DNA from: Gordionus sp. m RMFG-2023
Lineage: Eukaryota; Nematomorpha; Gordioida; Chordodea; Parachordodidae
Length of the DNA stretch: 64,000 nucleotides
Assembly: GCF_954871325.1 (NCBI RefSeq)
Contig: NC_088779.1
Span: forward strand, 4,404,846 to 4,468,845
Reading direction: 5' to 3'
Shown here one piece after another: positions 46,998 to 61,900 of this stretch (within the stretch, counting starts at the first letter, position 1; every line of letters begins with the position of its first letter). The position numbers and the translations under genes were made by a program. A model generated the notes under the pieces. The model did no database searches. It had not been told where the DNA came from and saw only the letters and a program-made list of their open reading frames with translations.

Positions 46998-49900
46998 CTA
47001 TAGAATCAATAAAATATTAATATTATAAAATGTCAGTTAGGCGGATAGTTTGATTTAGCATTGTTTTATAATTTTGTTATTTTTTGTATTTCAAATCATC
47101 GATTTTATCATGGAATGCATTCCAATAGGTATAATAATACCCACCGTATAAAATTTCAGACAATTATATATAATTGAACTTTTAAAATTTTTTTTAATTT
47201 ACATTAAAAAAATATGGAAACATAATTTATAGGGTGGGTATTTCTACACATATTGGAATGCGTTTCCATAAATTCACATCTTTGAATTTTAATAAAAGGC
47301 GCTCGATTAATGATTTAAAATGGAAAAAACCTACTGTACATGTCGGGCCTATCAAACTATCACCTTATCAAAATGTCTGTATATACATACTAGCATTATT
47401 GTTGTATATAATTAAAGAACCTTTAGAATAAGAGTAATGAAGAAGTTAGGAGATTGGAAGGGTTGGAATACTAAGTTGGATCAAAAGAATCTGCAGGAGA
47501 ATGATGAGCCTAAATTTTTTTATGATGCTAAAAAGAATGGCGCAAACCAAAAAAAAATTAATAATTTCCAAAAAATAGAGATATTTCAAAGTTTTCGCAC
47601 TTTTTGTACGTTAAAAATTGTATTGTCTACTTACGAATTTTTATAAATTCCGAACATTTTTCAATATTTTAAGGCGATACCCTATATATAATTTATGGCT
47701 ATTATAATTAATGCAGTTTTAATACACTACTAAACGCCTCATTTTCTCAAAATACTAGATGATTCAGGCAAGACCGACACTTGAAGCGCTTTATGACTAA
47801 ATCAAAATTGGTAAAATCCTTTTTTTTTGGCTAAATCTTGGGGATTATTCTTATAAATCTCGAGGGTTAGTTAAGATTTTTTGGCGATATTGATTTGGAC
47901 GTAAATTGAGGTTTGCGATAAAGCAATAGGGAAGACCGGGGTATGATTGAGCGGGTAAAAATGGTAACACGAATAACTTTTTAACCCCTTGAGCATAAAG
48001 ACCTTAAATTTGGAAGTGAGGATATTATTTTTATTTTTATATTTAAATTTATTATCTATGTTCATCTTTTGAAAAAACTTTCCAGGTTTGATATATTTTA
48101 CCAAAAACCCTTATTTACCCAAAAATTATATAAAATTATTCTCTAGTTTTGTTTTTGGCGAAATATATCTAGACTCATAATTAAAAATAATTTCCATACG
48201 TGTTCCTTAAAGTCATAGCTATATAAATTTATCAAAATCTTATAGCTTAACTAAAAGCACCCAATAACGTTTTATGTAATATATCACCTTAGGGTAAAGT
48301 TATTATGGGTAAAATGGTTAAAATATGTTTCGATTAGATATTCTTGAACAAAAAAGAAAAATTAATAGTTTGCGGTTACTTGGAATAAATTTAAAAATAA
48401 CCGCAAAGGGTAAAAATAATTGAAATACATACGATATGCCTAAAATAGGAACACTCAAAATGTGCTATTTTTGTTTTAAATGAATGTCAAAAATTGCAAT
48501 GTTTTGTTCAATAGAACAATTCAATTTTATTTTAACCAATTTATCCTAATGCTTGGCCATTTAACCCTGGGTTATGGGGTAAAAATGGCACACTTCGCAT
48601 AATTGATCATAGCTCAGAACTCGGTCTCGGATCCCTGAATAAAATCCTCTGGATCGGTTAGAGAATATCTTTTATCGGATTGGGACTAGCATAAAACAAA
48701 ATAAGTAAGATGAAAGGGGAACGTGGTTCATTTTGAGCCGATTTTTAAAAAAGGGCTAACTCGAATATTTTTTAGGCAGAAAAATAATTAACTAATCCCT
48801 CAAGATTTCGTTAATAGATATCCGAACCTTTGTGCTATCATCTATAAATCATAATCTTCAGGCTGGTGTAATATTTTTTTTTCGGGAATATTGAGTTAAG
48901 GCCGTTTTAATAATAAAACTAATGTTTTATATATAAATAACCAAACCAACAATTATTTTCTTAAAAAAAAAATATGTATTCAAATTATAAAACTATTATA
49001 ATTATATAACACTTTTATTAACCAAGGATCAAAAAAAAAGAAAGAACAATAACTTAAAAATTGAAATTCATATATATATAATATACCATGATTTACAGTC
49101 GGTTATTTTATTTTTTTTTTGAAATATGAAATTATATACATACATATAAAAAATATATAATACATATTTAATTTAAAATTTTTAATAATTGAAACATTTT
49201 ATAATGTGTTTTCTTTCATTTTGAAATTTTTTTTTTAATCTATACTATTATTTTATAAGAATAAAAAAATAAATAAGTTTTTCCGAGAGCGGTTTCAATC
49301 CCTTTTATATAAATTATATTATCCAATCCAATTGTATATATAATAAATTAATCATTTTATTTTGTTCTTTTTTTTAAATTTAATTCCCTTTTTTTCATCT
49401 TTTCTCCCTTCCTTTGGCCGATGTCGGCATCGGAATACCTTTGCCCGGCCATGCAGATTCCTAACCAATCAATCATCATCAAAAAAAACAAAAAAAAAAT
49501 CGCGATTATAATAATAAATTTTTCTTTTACAAAATAAAAAAACAAATATTTTTTAAAAAATATTTTTTTCGGCTAAAAAAAAATCTTAATAAATAAAATT
49601 ATATATATACGAATAAATATTCATAAGCTAGAAAATTTGAAAGGCGGTTTCTTTACAATTTTCTACTTCTTTAAAAAAATATAATTATAAATTACAAAAT
49701 AAAAAGAGTTAAAAAGCTTTTTTTTATTATTATCATTATATTATTAATATACCTTTTTTTCTTTCTATTTCTCGTTTTAATGTTGTTTAAAACGGTTGAA
49801 TTTTTGTTTTGTAAAGAAAAACGGCCAATTCAAAAATTTTACGGAACACTGGAAGATTTAAGCTCATAATGGAAGAAAGGTTTGTGGAGTTTTGGAACAA

Positions 49901-52900
49901 TCTAAATTCGCGAAATCTACGAGATTCACATAATATTAAACTTAAAATCGGTTAAATCAATTCCTTTTCTTTCGTTCGGGATAGGTTCTAAATCGCCTAA
50001 AAATTGGAAATTTCTCTTTACATTTAATTGATATTAATTAGATGCTAAAAAGTGTAAACACTTTGTATTTAAGTTCGAGTTTTCAGAAAAATTACTAAAA
50101 AAAATAGTGGAAATTTTATCATTACTCCCAACTTGGGGGAATTCAAACTTGGAATATGGATGATATTTCCTCCATTTTTAGCGATTTTTTTAAAATTCTC
50201 AACTTAAATACGAGTGTTGTTAATTTTAAATTTACTTTAAAAAGTTTTCTAGGAGATATAAGCGAGATTCACAATATTTTAGCTCATTTTAAGCGATTTA
50301 GAAACGGGAACCGCCCGTTCTTTCTTTTTCTTCTTTGTCAACCTTTTTTTTCAAAAATTTTACCGAAAAAAAATAAAATTATTATAAAAATTATTGGGCA
50401 TAAGAAAGCGTAAAATTAAACAAGTTTTTTAAATATATAATATCGAAAAAAGGGGGGTTTATATAAATTTTTTATCTTTAATATAATATATATTATAAAC
50501 ATAAACAAAAATAAATGATTTACTGGGCGGTACAGATATCAAATAAAAATATTATTTTCTTTCTTCTTTTGTTCTTTCTTTATAAGTTTCATTTATATTT
50601 TATATATTTTTTTTAGACATATAGACAATTTTCATTTTTTAAAAAAAATTACAAAAATATAAAAATGGGAAAAAATCAAAAATTTATATATAATGTACTT
50701 CATTTCAATTTATTTCTTTTTTATCCTCAAATTCTTATATAATATTTTGTATTAAATTTATATTTTTATTATTATATTTTTGAAATATAAAAGTTTTTCT
50801 TTCTTGTGTTTATATCACCGCCCCTATAATAAATAACATCAGGAAAAAGTAAATATAATATTTTTTTAACATTATAAACTTTTTTAATTATAATTTTCGT
50901 ATTTTTATTATTTTTTTTATTTTTTTTAGGGGTAGGAAAAAATAAAAACAAATTTGATAAAAAAAAATATTTTGCTTATTTTCAATAATAATATAGTGAT
51001 GTTAGAGATTATGGCGTAAATGACATTATAATTAATAACCTAAAGCGTCGCTTAAATGCGAATCAGCTAAACCCGCCATTTTGGTAACCCATGTACTAAT
51101 TCTCATGTTTAAAAAACTTACTATTAAATTGATAACTTGCTTCCTCGATGATCAGGCAATTCTTTGAATAAAGTTTGCGACATAAGAATAAATTGGTCTC
51201 TCGTTTAAAATTTTTTAATAACGATATGGGTAACCAAAATGGCGTCCCCAGCTGTTTTGATTGATGCACACTTTTAATGAATGCATCGTGACCGTGAGTC
51301 TAGGTATTATTATATGTCATTGGGCGTATTCCCAAAAAAATATTACGACTCAAGTTAGTGTTGTTAAACCGACCGCCATATTTAAAAAACGGCCCGGCCC
51401 GATTAAAATATTAGCCAAGATAATATTATGTAGTATTTGTTACTCAATTCAAGTCGATTTTCTAAAAATCGCTAACCTGATATTTAATTCAGAAAAAATG
51501 TTACACAAGCCCAAAAATTTTGCTTATAGATTGGCAAAAAGGTTGGGGATTCCTATAAGCGAAATCCTCGAAACTTTAGTCAATATGAATCAGGCAAAAA
51601 TTTTTTTAAATCATGGTCCAAACAAGATCTAGTCTGAGTGAATGTCGGTTCTGAGATTTGGTTAGATAGGTTAACTGAACTAGAAATATTCTCTTCCTTC
51701 CAATACCCATGTGTTAAAATTATTAAACTCTGGTCTTCGTTAACAAAAAAGCATACTTTTTTTTCTTCTTCAAAAACTTAACATTATAACTTATATTTAA
51801 TTAAACTGTGCGTGTTTACGAAATTTTTTAACTTAGTTTTGTTCAATTTCCCGAAGATGGGATTTAAAAGGGAAGAAGAAAAAAAAATGATTTCCAAAAA
51901 ACATTTAGACACAACTATATTCGTATTATATAATATCTGATTGTTTAGACCTCAAAGTTAAAAATTTTATATAAGATAGATTCATTACCAATCATTGGAC
52001 ATAATCTCTCGCGATTATATATTTATCGGTTCCCGTTCTAAATCGCGAAATCAAATTGGGAATATGGATAATATTTCCTCCATTTTTAGTAATTCTTTTA
52101 AAAAAAACTCAACTTAAATACAAGTGTTTACTTCCCTAGCATCTAATTAGTATTAATTACAAATTTATTTTAAAATTTTTCCAAGCGAAATTCCCAATTT
52201 TTAGCGATTTAGAACCTATCCCTACTTATCGTGTCTTATCTTCATTTATAAGTTAGACTTATTATATTTATATATATCATATGGGGATATGGAATCCATG
52301 GGGGTTCGGAATCTCTTGATTTTAAATCCTTTACCGAGGGCGATTTAAAAAAATTTTTAAATCCAATTTAACCTGAAGTGTATTCTTGCATGTGTAGAGT
52401 ATTTACCCTATAAATTTCAACCATATATAAAAATTAATATAAATTTAGGAGTAGTTCTAAAGTTCATTGCAAAATTGTTTGAAATCTACAGTTTGTGGTA
52501 CTCTGTCGAAATACAATTCATGTAATCTTCAAAATCTAAGAATCGCCCTTAATAAATGATTTAAAATCGAAAGATTCCGAATCCCCACGGATTCCGTATC
52601 CCCGTTATGACGTATAATAGCCTTTTTTCTTTTAAAAAGGTTTATAAAAAAAAAATAACCGAGAATATCATTTTCTTAGAGTTGAAAAGAATAAAAACAA
52701 ATAAAATGTATAAATAAACTAATATGGAAAATGGGAGAACATTTTCCCACCATATTCTTTTCATTGTCAGCTGACATCAAAGATGGGTATAGATAGGGGT
52801 TTGAATTTATATTTCTTTTTATAAGATCATAAGGATCTTTAATCCCTCTCTAGGCAAAAATAAAATTAAGAATATCTGGCGTACATAAAATTGGTATATA

Positions 52901-55900
52901 ATAAACATAATTTTTTTCCCATTTTTATTCAAATGATTTTTAGATTAGAAAAATCAAAAAGATCAAAGAATATATATAGATAGACTAATATTAAAAAAAA
53001 GAAGTTTAATCTAATCAACGCATTTTTCGCAAATATATTCAAAATTTTTTTTTTTTTTAAAAAAATTAGAAAGATAGCCGATATGATTTATTGATTCTGG
53101 GAGGAATAAACAAATGAAAAGGTATTTTATCAATATTCTTTGTTCATTTTGTGTCATGCCAAAGAGTTGAGAACTTTTTATAATAATCATTGTTCTCTAA
53201 TTATTTCTTTCTTTTCTTTCTCTCTCTCTTGAGGTTAGAATGTGTGTTTTAAATTAAACAAAGTATAAAAACGCCTACAAATAATTTTTTTTTTAGATTT
53301 CCATATGTTTTTGTTATTATAATATTGGTTTTCAAAAATATAATTCACATGAATTTATTAATAATTCTAATATAACTAAAATATCTTCTTATAAAAAAGG
53401 TTTTCGCAAAGCCTAAATAAATTTTTTTTTTATCTATGGTCAAATTTTGCCTAATACCTACCCCCCCCCCTCCTCATCAATAGAAAATATTAATTATGTA
53501 ATGCATATCGTATCCCTTTGATTATAAGCATAATTTTAATCATAGATATCCAATAGCCGATCTTCTGGTATTATTTTTTAAATAGATAGAATTTGTTGGA
53601 TTTTTTCACTATTCAATTTGCAAATTATTTGTTATACTTAGTTAGGAGAACATTTGGACCCTCAGACTCATTTTCGAGCGATAAATATAGTTAATGAATA
53701 ATTAAAAAAGAAATTGAAGAAATTTACAATTTAAAAATATTTGGAAATAATATTATATGAAAAAAAATTAATGTAAATTTAAGTTTTCTTGTGTCATAAA
53801 TTGTCTGGAATTTATAGGGTGGGTATTCTACATTTAATTGGAATGCATTTCCGAAAAACCCCATTTTTTTAAAAAAATTTGATAAAACGCGCTCAAATAA
53901 TGATGTATAAATCCAAAAAATAATTACAATCAAACTATCGCTTTACCAAAAAATGTTACCCCAGTATATATCTTATGGTTTTAACCCAAAGGCTCGCCCA
54001 TTGTTTCATAAAATTTAACCTGTTCGCTCCGCCGACCAATGTTTAAAATCTATTAGAAAGGCCTGGGCGAGCTATAAAAAAACCCCGACCATTGTAGCCT
54101 TCTACAACACGCTCCGTTTCTGCAGTCTTAAATGGAACAATCTACGAGATTGTGAAACCGTCAAGATGACTTAAAAATCTGATTATCTCATATTAGCCAT
54201 TATAAACGAATTACCCATCATCAGAATTTTGGGAAAACAATAAAATTTGATGCCTAGATTAGTCTAGATTCTAGACACGCTTTATGTTTTAAATTGATAA
54301 ATTCGATTTTTAGAAAATAGGCGCACTGAATTCCCCCAAACATACGATTTTAACTAGAAATATTTGGGGTGTACCCAGCTAGTGTTGTTAAACAGCTCAC
54401 TCAATATTTTATCCAGAAAAATATTATGAAAGCCTAAAGATTTTGCTCTTAGATGGCACATAGGATAGAAGATCTATTAGCGAAATCTCGACGGTTAGGC
54501 AAAATTTTCCTGGATATGAAGTTTTAACAACATTAGTACCAGCTAGAAGATATACAGTGAGCGTGTTTTTATTAGCTGAGTTCACTTTAAACTCTAGAAG
54601 ATCTTTAACGCGCCTTCAGTTGATTTTTTTTAAAAAAAAAAGCCCATTAGATTATTATAACCCTATTGATAAAATGAACAACTGTGCCTTATGAAGCTGG
54701 TCTGATAAAGAATCTAGTGGTAACAATTATCCATATAAGATGCAGTTGTCGTATCATGATCAGATGATTCTTTACTTTTAGACCTTCGGTCATTAGTTAC
54801 GCATCTAATCACTTATAAATCCCGAGATATATGTCCTGCGTAGAGAAAGTGTAAAGACATTTATCCCTTCTGAAAGTTACATGTCCTTATAAATATCATT
54901 CCAAGCTAATAATATTTTCCCCCCTATGATAAAATTTATGGGGAAAACCCTACCTAATATCCCCTCTAACAAACTCCTGGTAAAGCCTATTCCCAAAGAT
55001 GTGAGGGATGATTGAGATATGCATCTATTCCATTGTCTTATCAATAAATTGAATACAAGGAATGGAACAATTAGTAAATCACCTAGAGTGCATTATATGG
55101 GGGACTGTTCTATCACAATTTGAACCTCGAGATTCGTCACTTCTCAACAGCCGATCATGCTCCCGCTACATGGCATACGGCAGCCACATGTCTTGGGATT
55201 TGGCTTGCATTGATATTGTTGCCCCTTCTAATAGCAATTATTAATTCTGGAATTGTCAAAGAAAAAATATATACTCCTTTGTACTATACCATCTATTTCT
55301 TTTGATCGTAGACTCAACTTCTTGCATCTTCTGAATAAGCCAAAACACTTAATGGTCAGAAGCCCAAAATCTAAAGCCTCCAACTCTGCATTTACACTTA
55401 GCCATGAATTCGAGCTATCTGTGAATGCAAGATAAGACTCTTTTTAATTAAATAATAAAATTAGGAAATTATTCGTTATAATATTAATCATTCAAAAATT
55501 TTCTTTCTATTTGCCTATAGAGATGTTGAGCTTAATTATTTTTAACCCTTTTTTGTATTTTTATGTTATAGTGTTTAGGAATTCAAAAGTCTTGAAAAGT
55601 TTATAAATGTTTGAATTGACCAGAACAAAATGTCACCAGTTGAGAAATATCTCGAAAAAGCTGTTAAAGTAATATTTTAAAAAATGACTGATCGAAATAA
55701 AATATATATACTTCTAAGGGGCAAGAAACGTACAAAATCCGATCAAATGCCGGCCCGATATAAAACCCGGGTACTCGATAAAACCGATAATTATTTATTT
55801 AAACATAACATATTTCGATATTCTTCTTTTTTTTTGAAACCATCTATCAAAATACGATTAAAAAAAACAGTGGATGTTTATGACAAAATATATATATATA

Positions 55901-58900
55901 AAAGATTTTAATAAAATCTAGATTTAAAATTATCCCCAGATATGGCTGAAAAGAAATAAAATTGAACGTGGAATCTATTAACTATAAAAGATTAGGTCTA
56001 CCCGAAACTGAAACAAACTTATCCTGTAATTCACAAGTTAGCGTTGAATTCACGGCGAAGTATATAAAAAATGATGTATTAATTCTGATTGAAAAATGGG
56101 CGGTTTATAAAAGGGCTTTATAGATCAATGTTAGGAATAATATATGGGCATAGACAAGAAAAATATTTTACAAGTCATTCTGGATTTAAACTTTTAAGGT
56201 TGGTTATTATTTTTTAAGAGAGATTTGATGGGGATATAGGTTTTTTAATATAATTTTTTACTAAATATATATATATACATGTAAAATGTTTCGTAAACGA
56301 AACAAAGGTTTAGGTATACTCTCACATGGTTTAAAATAGAGGTCTGCGAAGCCCGACCCGTTAAATGAATTTGTACAAATCGCGCAGCAACATTTATTAA
56401 TCCCTGCTCGTTTAAATCTTACTAAAAATCCATAACAATCCTAATTTTTTTCTTTGTGTATTTTCCAGTAAAAACATTTTTTTAGATATTTATCTATACC
56501 TAATATTTCCCTCCAATGTCAATTAGGGCTTTTGATATCTTTCTCCTCTATGGTTACCTATCTCTACCCGTTTTATAAAATCAGTTCGATATCTGTATAT
56601 AATGTATATATTGTGTATTTTGTTATCGAATTCGTAATCATAAATTAAAACTTGTTTAATTTACTATATATTATTTATAAATTTAAGTAATTTTTTTTGT
56701 TAGACAGCTCTTAAAGAAATACAAAAAAAAAATTAACATAATTATAATTTATCTTTCAAATAGTAAATTCAAAATATTAGAAAAGTTTGAAATTCAAAAA
56801 AATAAAAAAAAATCAATCAAAATTTTAATGCCCCGGGCTATATTAAAATTTTACGAAATCTCAGGGATTTCGCGATACTACTTTGCCTGATATTTTTATA
56901 ATATTAAATTTTTTATCTCATGCCGGGCCCATGAATTTTTACGTACCACCTGACCCCAGCCCGGGGCCAGAATTTGCAGATCTCAAGTTTAAGGGAGGAG
57001 CAGCTTGTTAAATTAATATAATGTGATCCCAAATCTTCGGTAATTTCGTTAAATTTATTTTTTCACATAATTCCAAAATTTCATAGAAAGAAAGAAAGAA
57101 ATTTTCTCCTCTCTTCTCTTCTCTTCTCTTCTCTTCTCTTCTCTTCTCTTCTCTTAAAGGTCTAGACATATATTATCGAAATCTCGAGGCTTAGGCAATA
57201 TTTTTCTGGCTAAAAAATTGAGTTAGCCGTTTCAAAAAATCGGCTCAAAACGAGCCGTTTAACAACTCTAGTTTTAAATATATCGGCGTCTCAGTATATT
57301 TAAAATATATGTCTAAGTTCCAAAAATCGGTAATTTCCTCCCTATAGTTTCCCCAATTTTAATTTTATGTTCTTTTTTTGATCAAATATTATGTAGATTT
57401 TTTTAATAGTATTTTTAGAAAAATATTTTTTTATCCTATTTGGTTCATACATATAAATCAAGGTTGAGTTTTATTTTTGATATAGGTTAATCTTTGAATA
57501 TAATCATAGCTTAATTCAAATAGAGTAATGATCTTAGGAAGAGAATTTTTTATTTTATTTTTTAATAATTACTGAAATAAGGATAAGGATTGAAGGGGTT
57601 ACAGATATAGGATAGCCCAACTTTCTCTTCTAATTTTAATTTCAACTAATAATGACTTCAAAAAATAAATTTACGAAATATAATTAATAATTTCGCAGCA
57701 GGCATTTTTATGTTAAATTTACCATTCATTTTCCATAAAATGTATAACGTGTAAATTATTTTAATCTTTAAAAAAACTGCATAAATGTTCTAAAAATATT
57801 TACCCAGTAAAAAAAAATTTTAAACAGTGAATATGAAAGGATTAAAAAATATAGTCACCTAAATTTAAGTAAAATGATGGGCAGACAAATATAAGAGTTG
57901 ACAGGGAACTGTTATATTATTGTAAAAATAATATATTGTTATTTTCAATTGATATTGTAAATCTTTATTTTTTTTTACTGTCTAATAATTTCATATTATA
58001 TTTTGACTTTACATGTCCATTTAAATGTTTTTTATTTTGAGACGTCAATTTAACATATTATACCGATTACCGTGTTTTGATGATTTAATGAAACATATTG
58101 ACGATTAAATTCAAACCCATTCATATAAAATGATAATATTTGCAAAAATAATTAAAATATAGACAAAGCATAATTGAAATTTCTTTTATTATTTCTTTTG
58201 TTGTACATTTGTAAAGATTATAATTATATATGCATGTGTTTTAATTATATCGTCAATCGTTTCATTAAATCATCACAACACTGTAATTTATTTGGCCAAG
58301 TATATATATATGCCTGTATTATGTATGTATACAACATTATTATTGAATTTTAAAGAAAATAAATAATATAATTCGTATATATATTATCAAAATATTATGG
58401 AATCAAGTCCCCCCCCCCTTACCTTGCAATAGGAACCAATATGCATACAAAAAATATATGTCTAGTAAATTTATTAAAGTAGAAGAAATAGGAAACATAA
58501 AAATAACATTATAATTCCTTTTTGAGAAATAAATATCCAATTAATTGAATTAGGGTCTGTATCTCGTAGACTTAATTTATTGTTAAAGGACCTAACAGAT
58601 AAAATATTGTTAACTTAAATTTGAGAAAGCGCATAAAGTATTATAAAAAAAATATGTAAAATTCATCATTCTTTTACATATTTAAAAACAAATACTTAAA
58701 AGATTTCATTAAAGATTTCTTAGCCCAACTCGTTGGACAGTATAGTTTTTGATAATCAATAAGTATCTTTAAAAAAAATATTATAGATTTAATCTTCTAG
58801 GTAATGAAATAGTTTTTTTAAATGATATTTGCGCAACTATGCAATTTTATAAAGTCATTTTTACACGAAAAGACGTTAGTGGAAGCGGAAAAATTAAACA

Positions 58901-61900
58901 TATGCATTCTCCTATTTATTCACATCAGAAAAATCTCTCCCGTAACGAAATTATATAGATCGAGCAATATATATAAAGGAAAATTTTTTGACGCTAGGAC
59001 ATAACATTATCCTGGTCATATATTTAAAATTTTTAAAGACAAAGAATTTTGATAAAGAATTAGATGTTAATAAGCCGATTTTCTGGAGACATTGCGAGAC
59101 AAATTACAAATGGCTCATCGATTTTAGAGAGTCTGAAACAAATTAAATAATTGATATTATATCATAATATTGTTTAAAAAAATCAATATTGTAAAAAAAA
59201 ATTTTTTTCTTACGGAAATTTCCCATTTTTTTTCCTATTTTCCACAAATTTCCCTCATTTATAGTTTCTCGGGGAAATTTACAACTCTAGTTATGAGATA
59301 AATACCCATTTTGAGGTGACCACAATCAATAATCACTCTTTACTTTTTTAACGATTCTTAAGAAGACATTTTATTATAAAATGACAAGTTATTATTTATT
59401 TACTCGTGTAAAAGTAAAACATACAATATTTAAAATTGCAGGAAAATATTTATATATATTTTATAATTTTAATTGCAAGATTATTGAATTTTGCCATTGA
59501 TTTTGATTTAAATCATCAAAATTCTCCCTTATTATTATTATTTAATTTAAAATATAACATTATTCAAATTTTCTGGATATTTAATTTTTACAAAGATTGA
59601 ATTTAATAAAATAATTATAATATATAAAATAATTACAAAAAAAAAATATATTAATTTTTATATCTTTTTTATTTATTTTCAAATAAAAAAATAAAATAAA
59701 ACTGTTAGTAAAAATAAAAGTTTAAAATGGTCATTTTTTATGACATCTTTGTAACAAATTTTGAAACCTTTAGAAAGAATCTAAGATGGGGTACAATGGA
59801 ATGGGGCTTTTAGCAAGGAATAAAATCTGGGAATATTTTTTTGAGGATATTTTATATTTTATGATGATTTGTGAAACCTTTAGAAAGAATCTGAGATGGG
59901 GTACAATGGAATGGGGTTTTAGAATCAAGGAATCAAATATGGGAATATTGTTTTTGAGGATAAAGAAAAAGCAATAATTTTTTTTAAATATATTTTATGA
60001 TGTAGCTATTGAAAGAAAGATGATAATATAATATAAATTTTTAATTTTCATAATAAAAATTTTTTTTAAATAAACATTTTTAATTGCAAAAAAAAGTATT
60101 AAAAAAATTTTTTTTTTAACGATTATCATCACTTGTAATATAGTATAAATGGTAAATATAATTATAATAATATAAAATAATACATGTTCCAAAAAAAAAA
60201 TGTTTCAAAAATCATTAAAATTAAATTTTAGAGGTGTATTTAAATATATTTTATTAGTATTCTTTATTTTTATATTTTTATATATCTTTTTTTACTACTA
60301 TGAATATGACTGCTACTATTACTACTATACTACTATTGCTGCTAGAGCTATAAATACTGAATATCTTTTTTTTATAACATTAATAAAATAATAAAAAATG
60401 TTATAAAAAAAATATATAAAAATTTTATTATCAAAAATTATATGAATTTTACATATCAACAAAAATCTATTAAATTTAATATATATATCTTTTATAAAAA
60501 AAATTTATATATATATATTTTATATTTATTTTTCATTTTTGTAACTTTTTCCCAAGATATTTTTATATTTTTTTAGATTTCTTTAATTTAATTTCAAATA
60601 TTAAAAAACAAAAATTACCTGTCAATATTTAAGAAAATATTTTTCAAGTTATTTTTCTAAATATACAAATGGAAAATTTACTATATCATCCAAAATTTAT
60701 TATCCATTCTATTCTGAGGGAAGATATGGATTATTCAATCACACTCATTTATTTGCTGTTAGTCCTATGTTCTCAAAATTCCATTTCAAAATAGACTAAT
60801 AATGAGGTAAAAATTCTTATATAAATCGCATCTTTTCCAAAAAAAAATTCTTAAAATAAAACACCCCGTTTTGTGGAAAAATAAACCAAAAAAATTTTTT
60901 TTTTATAATTTTTTCGTTTTTTCTTTGTTTAAAAAATTACATTATTATTTTTTTTCTTATGGAATTATTAAAATAAAAAAATGTATTATTTTTATTAATA
61001 TTATATATATTTATATTTAAAAAAAATAAAATTTTATAAAAGGAAATTATCGATTAAATTAAATATATATTTTTTTTAATTCAAAAAGTAAAAAAGAAAA
61101 TTGAAAAACTTCATAAAAGAAAAAAACAAATAAAATTACAAATGGTAAGTAATTGAAATTTAAAAAAAAAAGAAAAGAAATGAAATGAAGAAAATAAATT
61201 TAAAATAAAGAAAACTAACTAATTTAAGAAAAAAATAACAATTTTTATATCCTATTTTTATAAAAATGAAAATGAGAAAATAAGCAGGACAATTTGGCTA
61301 ACGTACTTAAAAAAATTAATATATATACCTGTAAATCATACAAACATTTTAAGTTAATTAATAATGAGATTATGAGAAAAAATTTATATTTTTATTCTTT
61401 AAAAAATTACGGTTTGTTAAAGGTTTAGTTTATCTTTGATATTTTTTTTAACAACAAAATTAATTTTGAATTGCCTATTATATTATTTTTAATTTAAAAA
61501 AGTCATGAATTTGTGTTGGTTTATAAAAAAAAATTAAAATTAATCCAAGGTCGAGTTAAGACAAAGAAAAATTGGAATTGCAAAAAATTATACTCGTAAA
61601 CATATAAGTTATTTCATAGGGGTTGTTTTCTTTGATATACCATTTTAGGCCAATTAAAATTACCCTCCCCCCTCCCTCTTTTCACACTAGTGTTGGTTAA
61701 AAAGGCCAGATTTTGTGTCATTCTTTAAAAAAAACGCTCCGATTAAAAGGATTTTTAGCTAACTAAAATAACATCATGTAAGTCATATTTAACAAATCTC
61801 GAGGGCTCCCACAATATTATTTAGGCTAAATCAAAATCGGTGCATTTTTAAAAAAATCGATCCAAAGTGGGCTTTTTAAACAACATTATACTACTTACTT

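Noticed and set aside
46795-47028. Plus-strand open frame over the homeobox
   Set aside because: Antisense shadow of the homeodomain exon.
51261-51632. 123-codon open frame
   Set aside because: Consists of FB-C and FB-A repeat sequence.
55062-55435. Cluster of open frames, one with a hydrophobic segment
   Set aside because: Overlapping frames without family similarity or clear splice sites; too weak to call a gene nested in the Abd-B intron.
60200-60391. Tyrosine-rich 63-codon frame
   Set aside because: Arises from TAC/TAT simple sequence.
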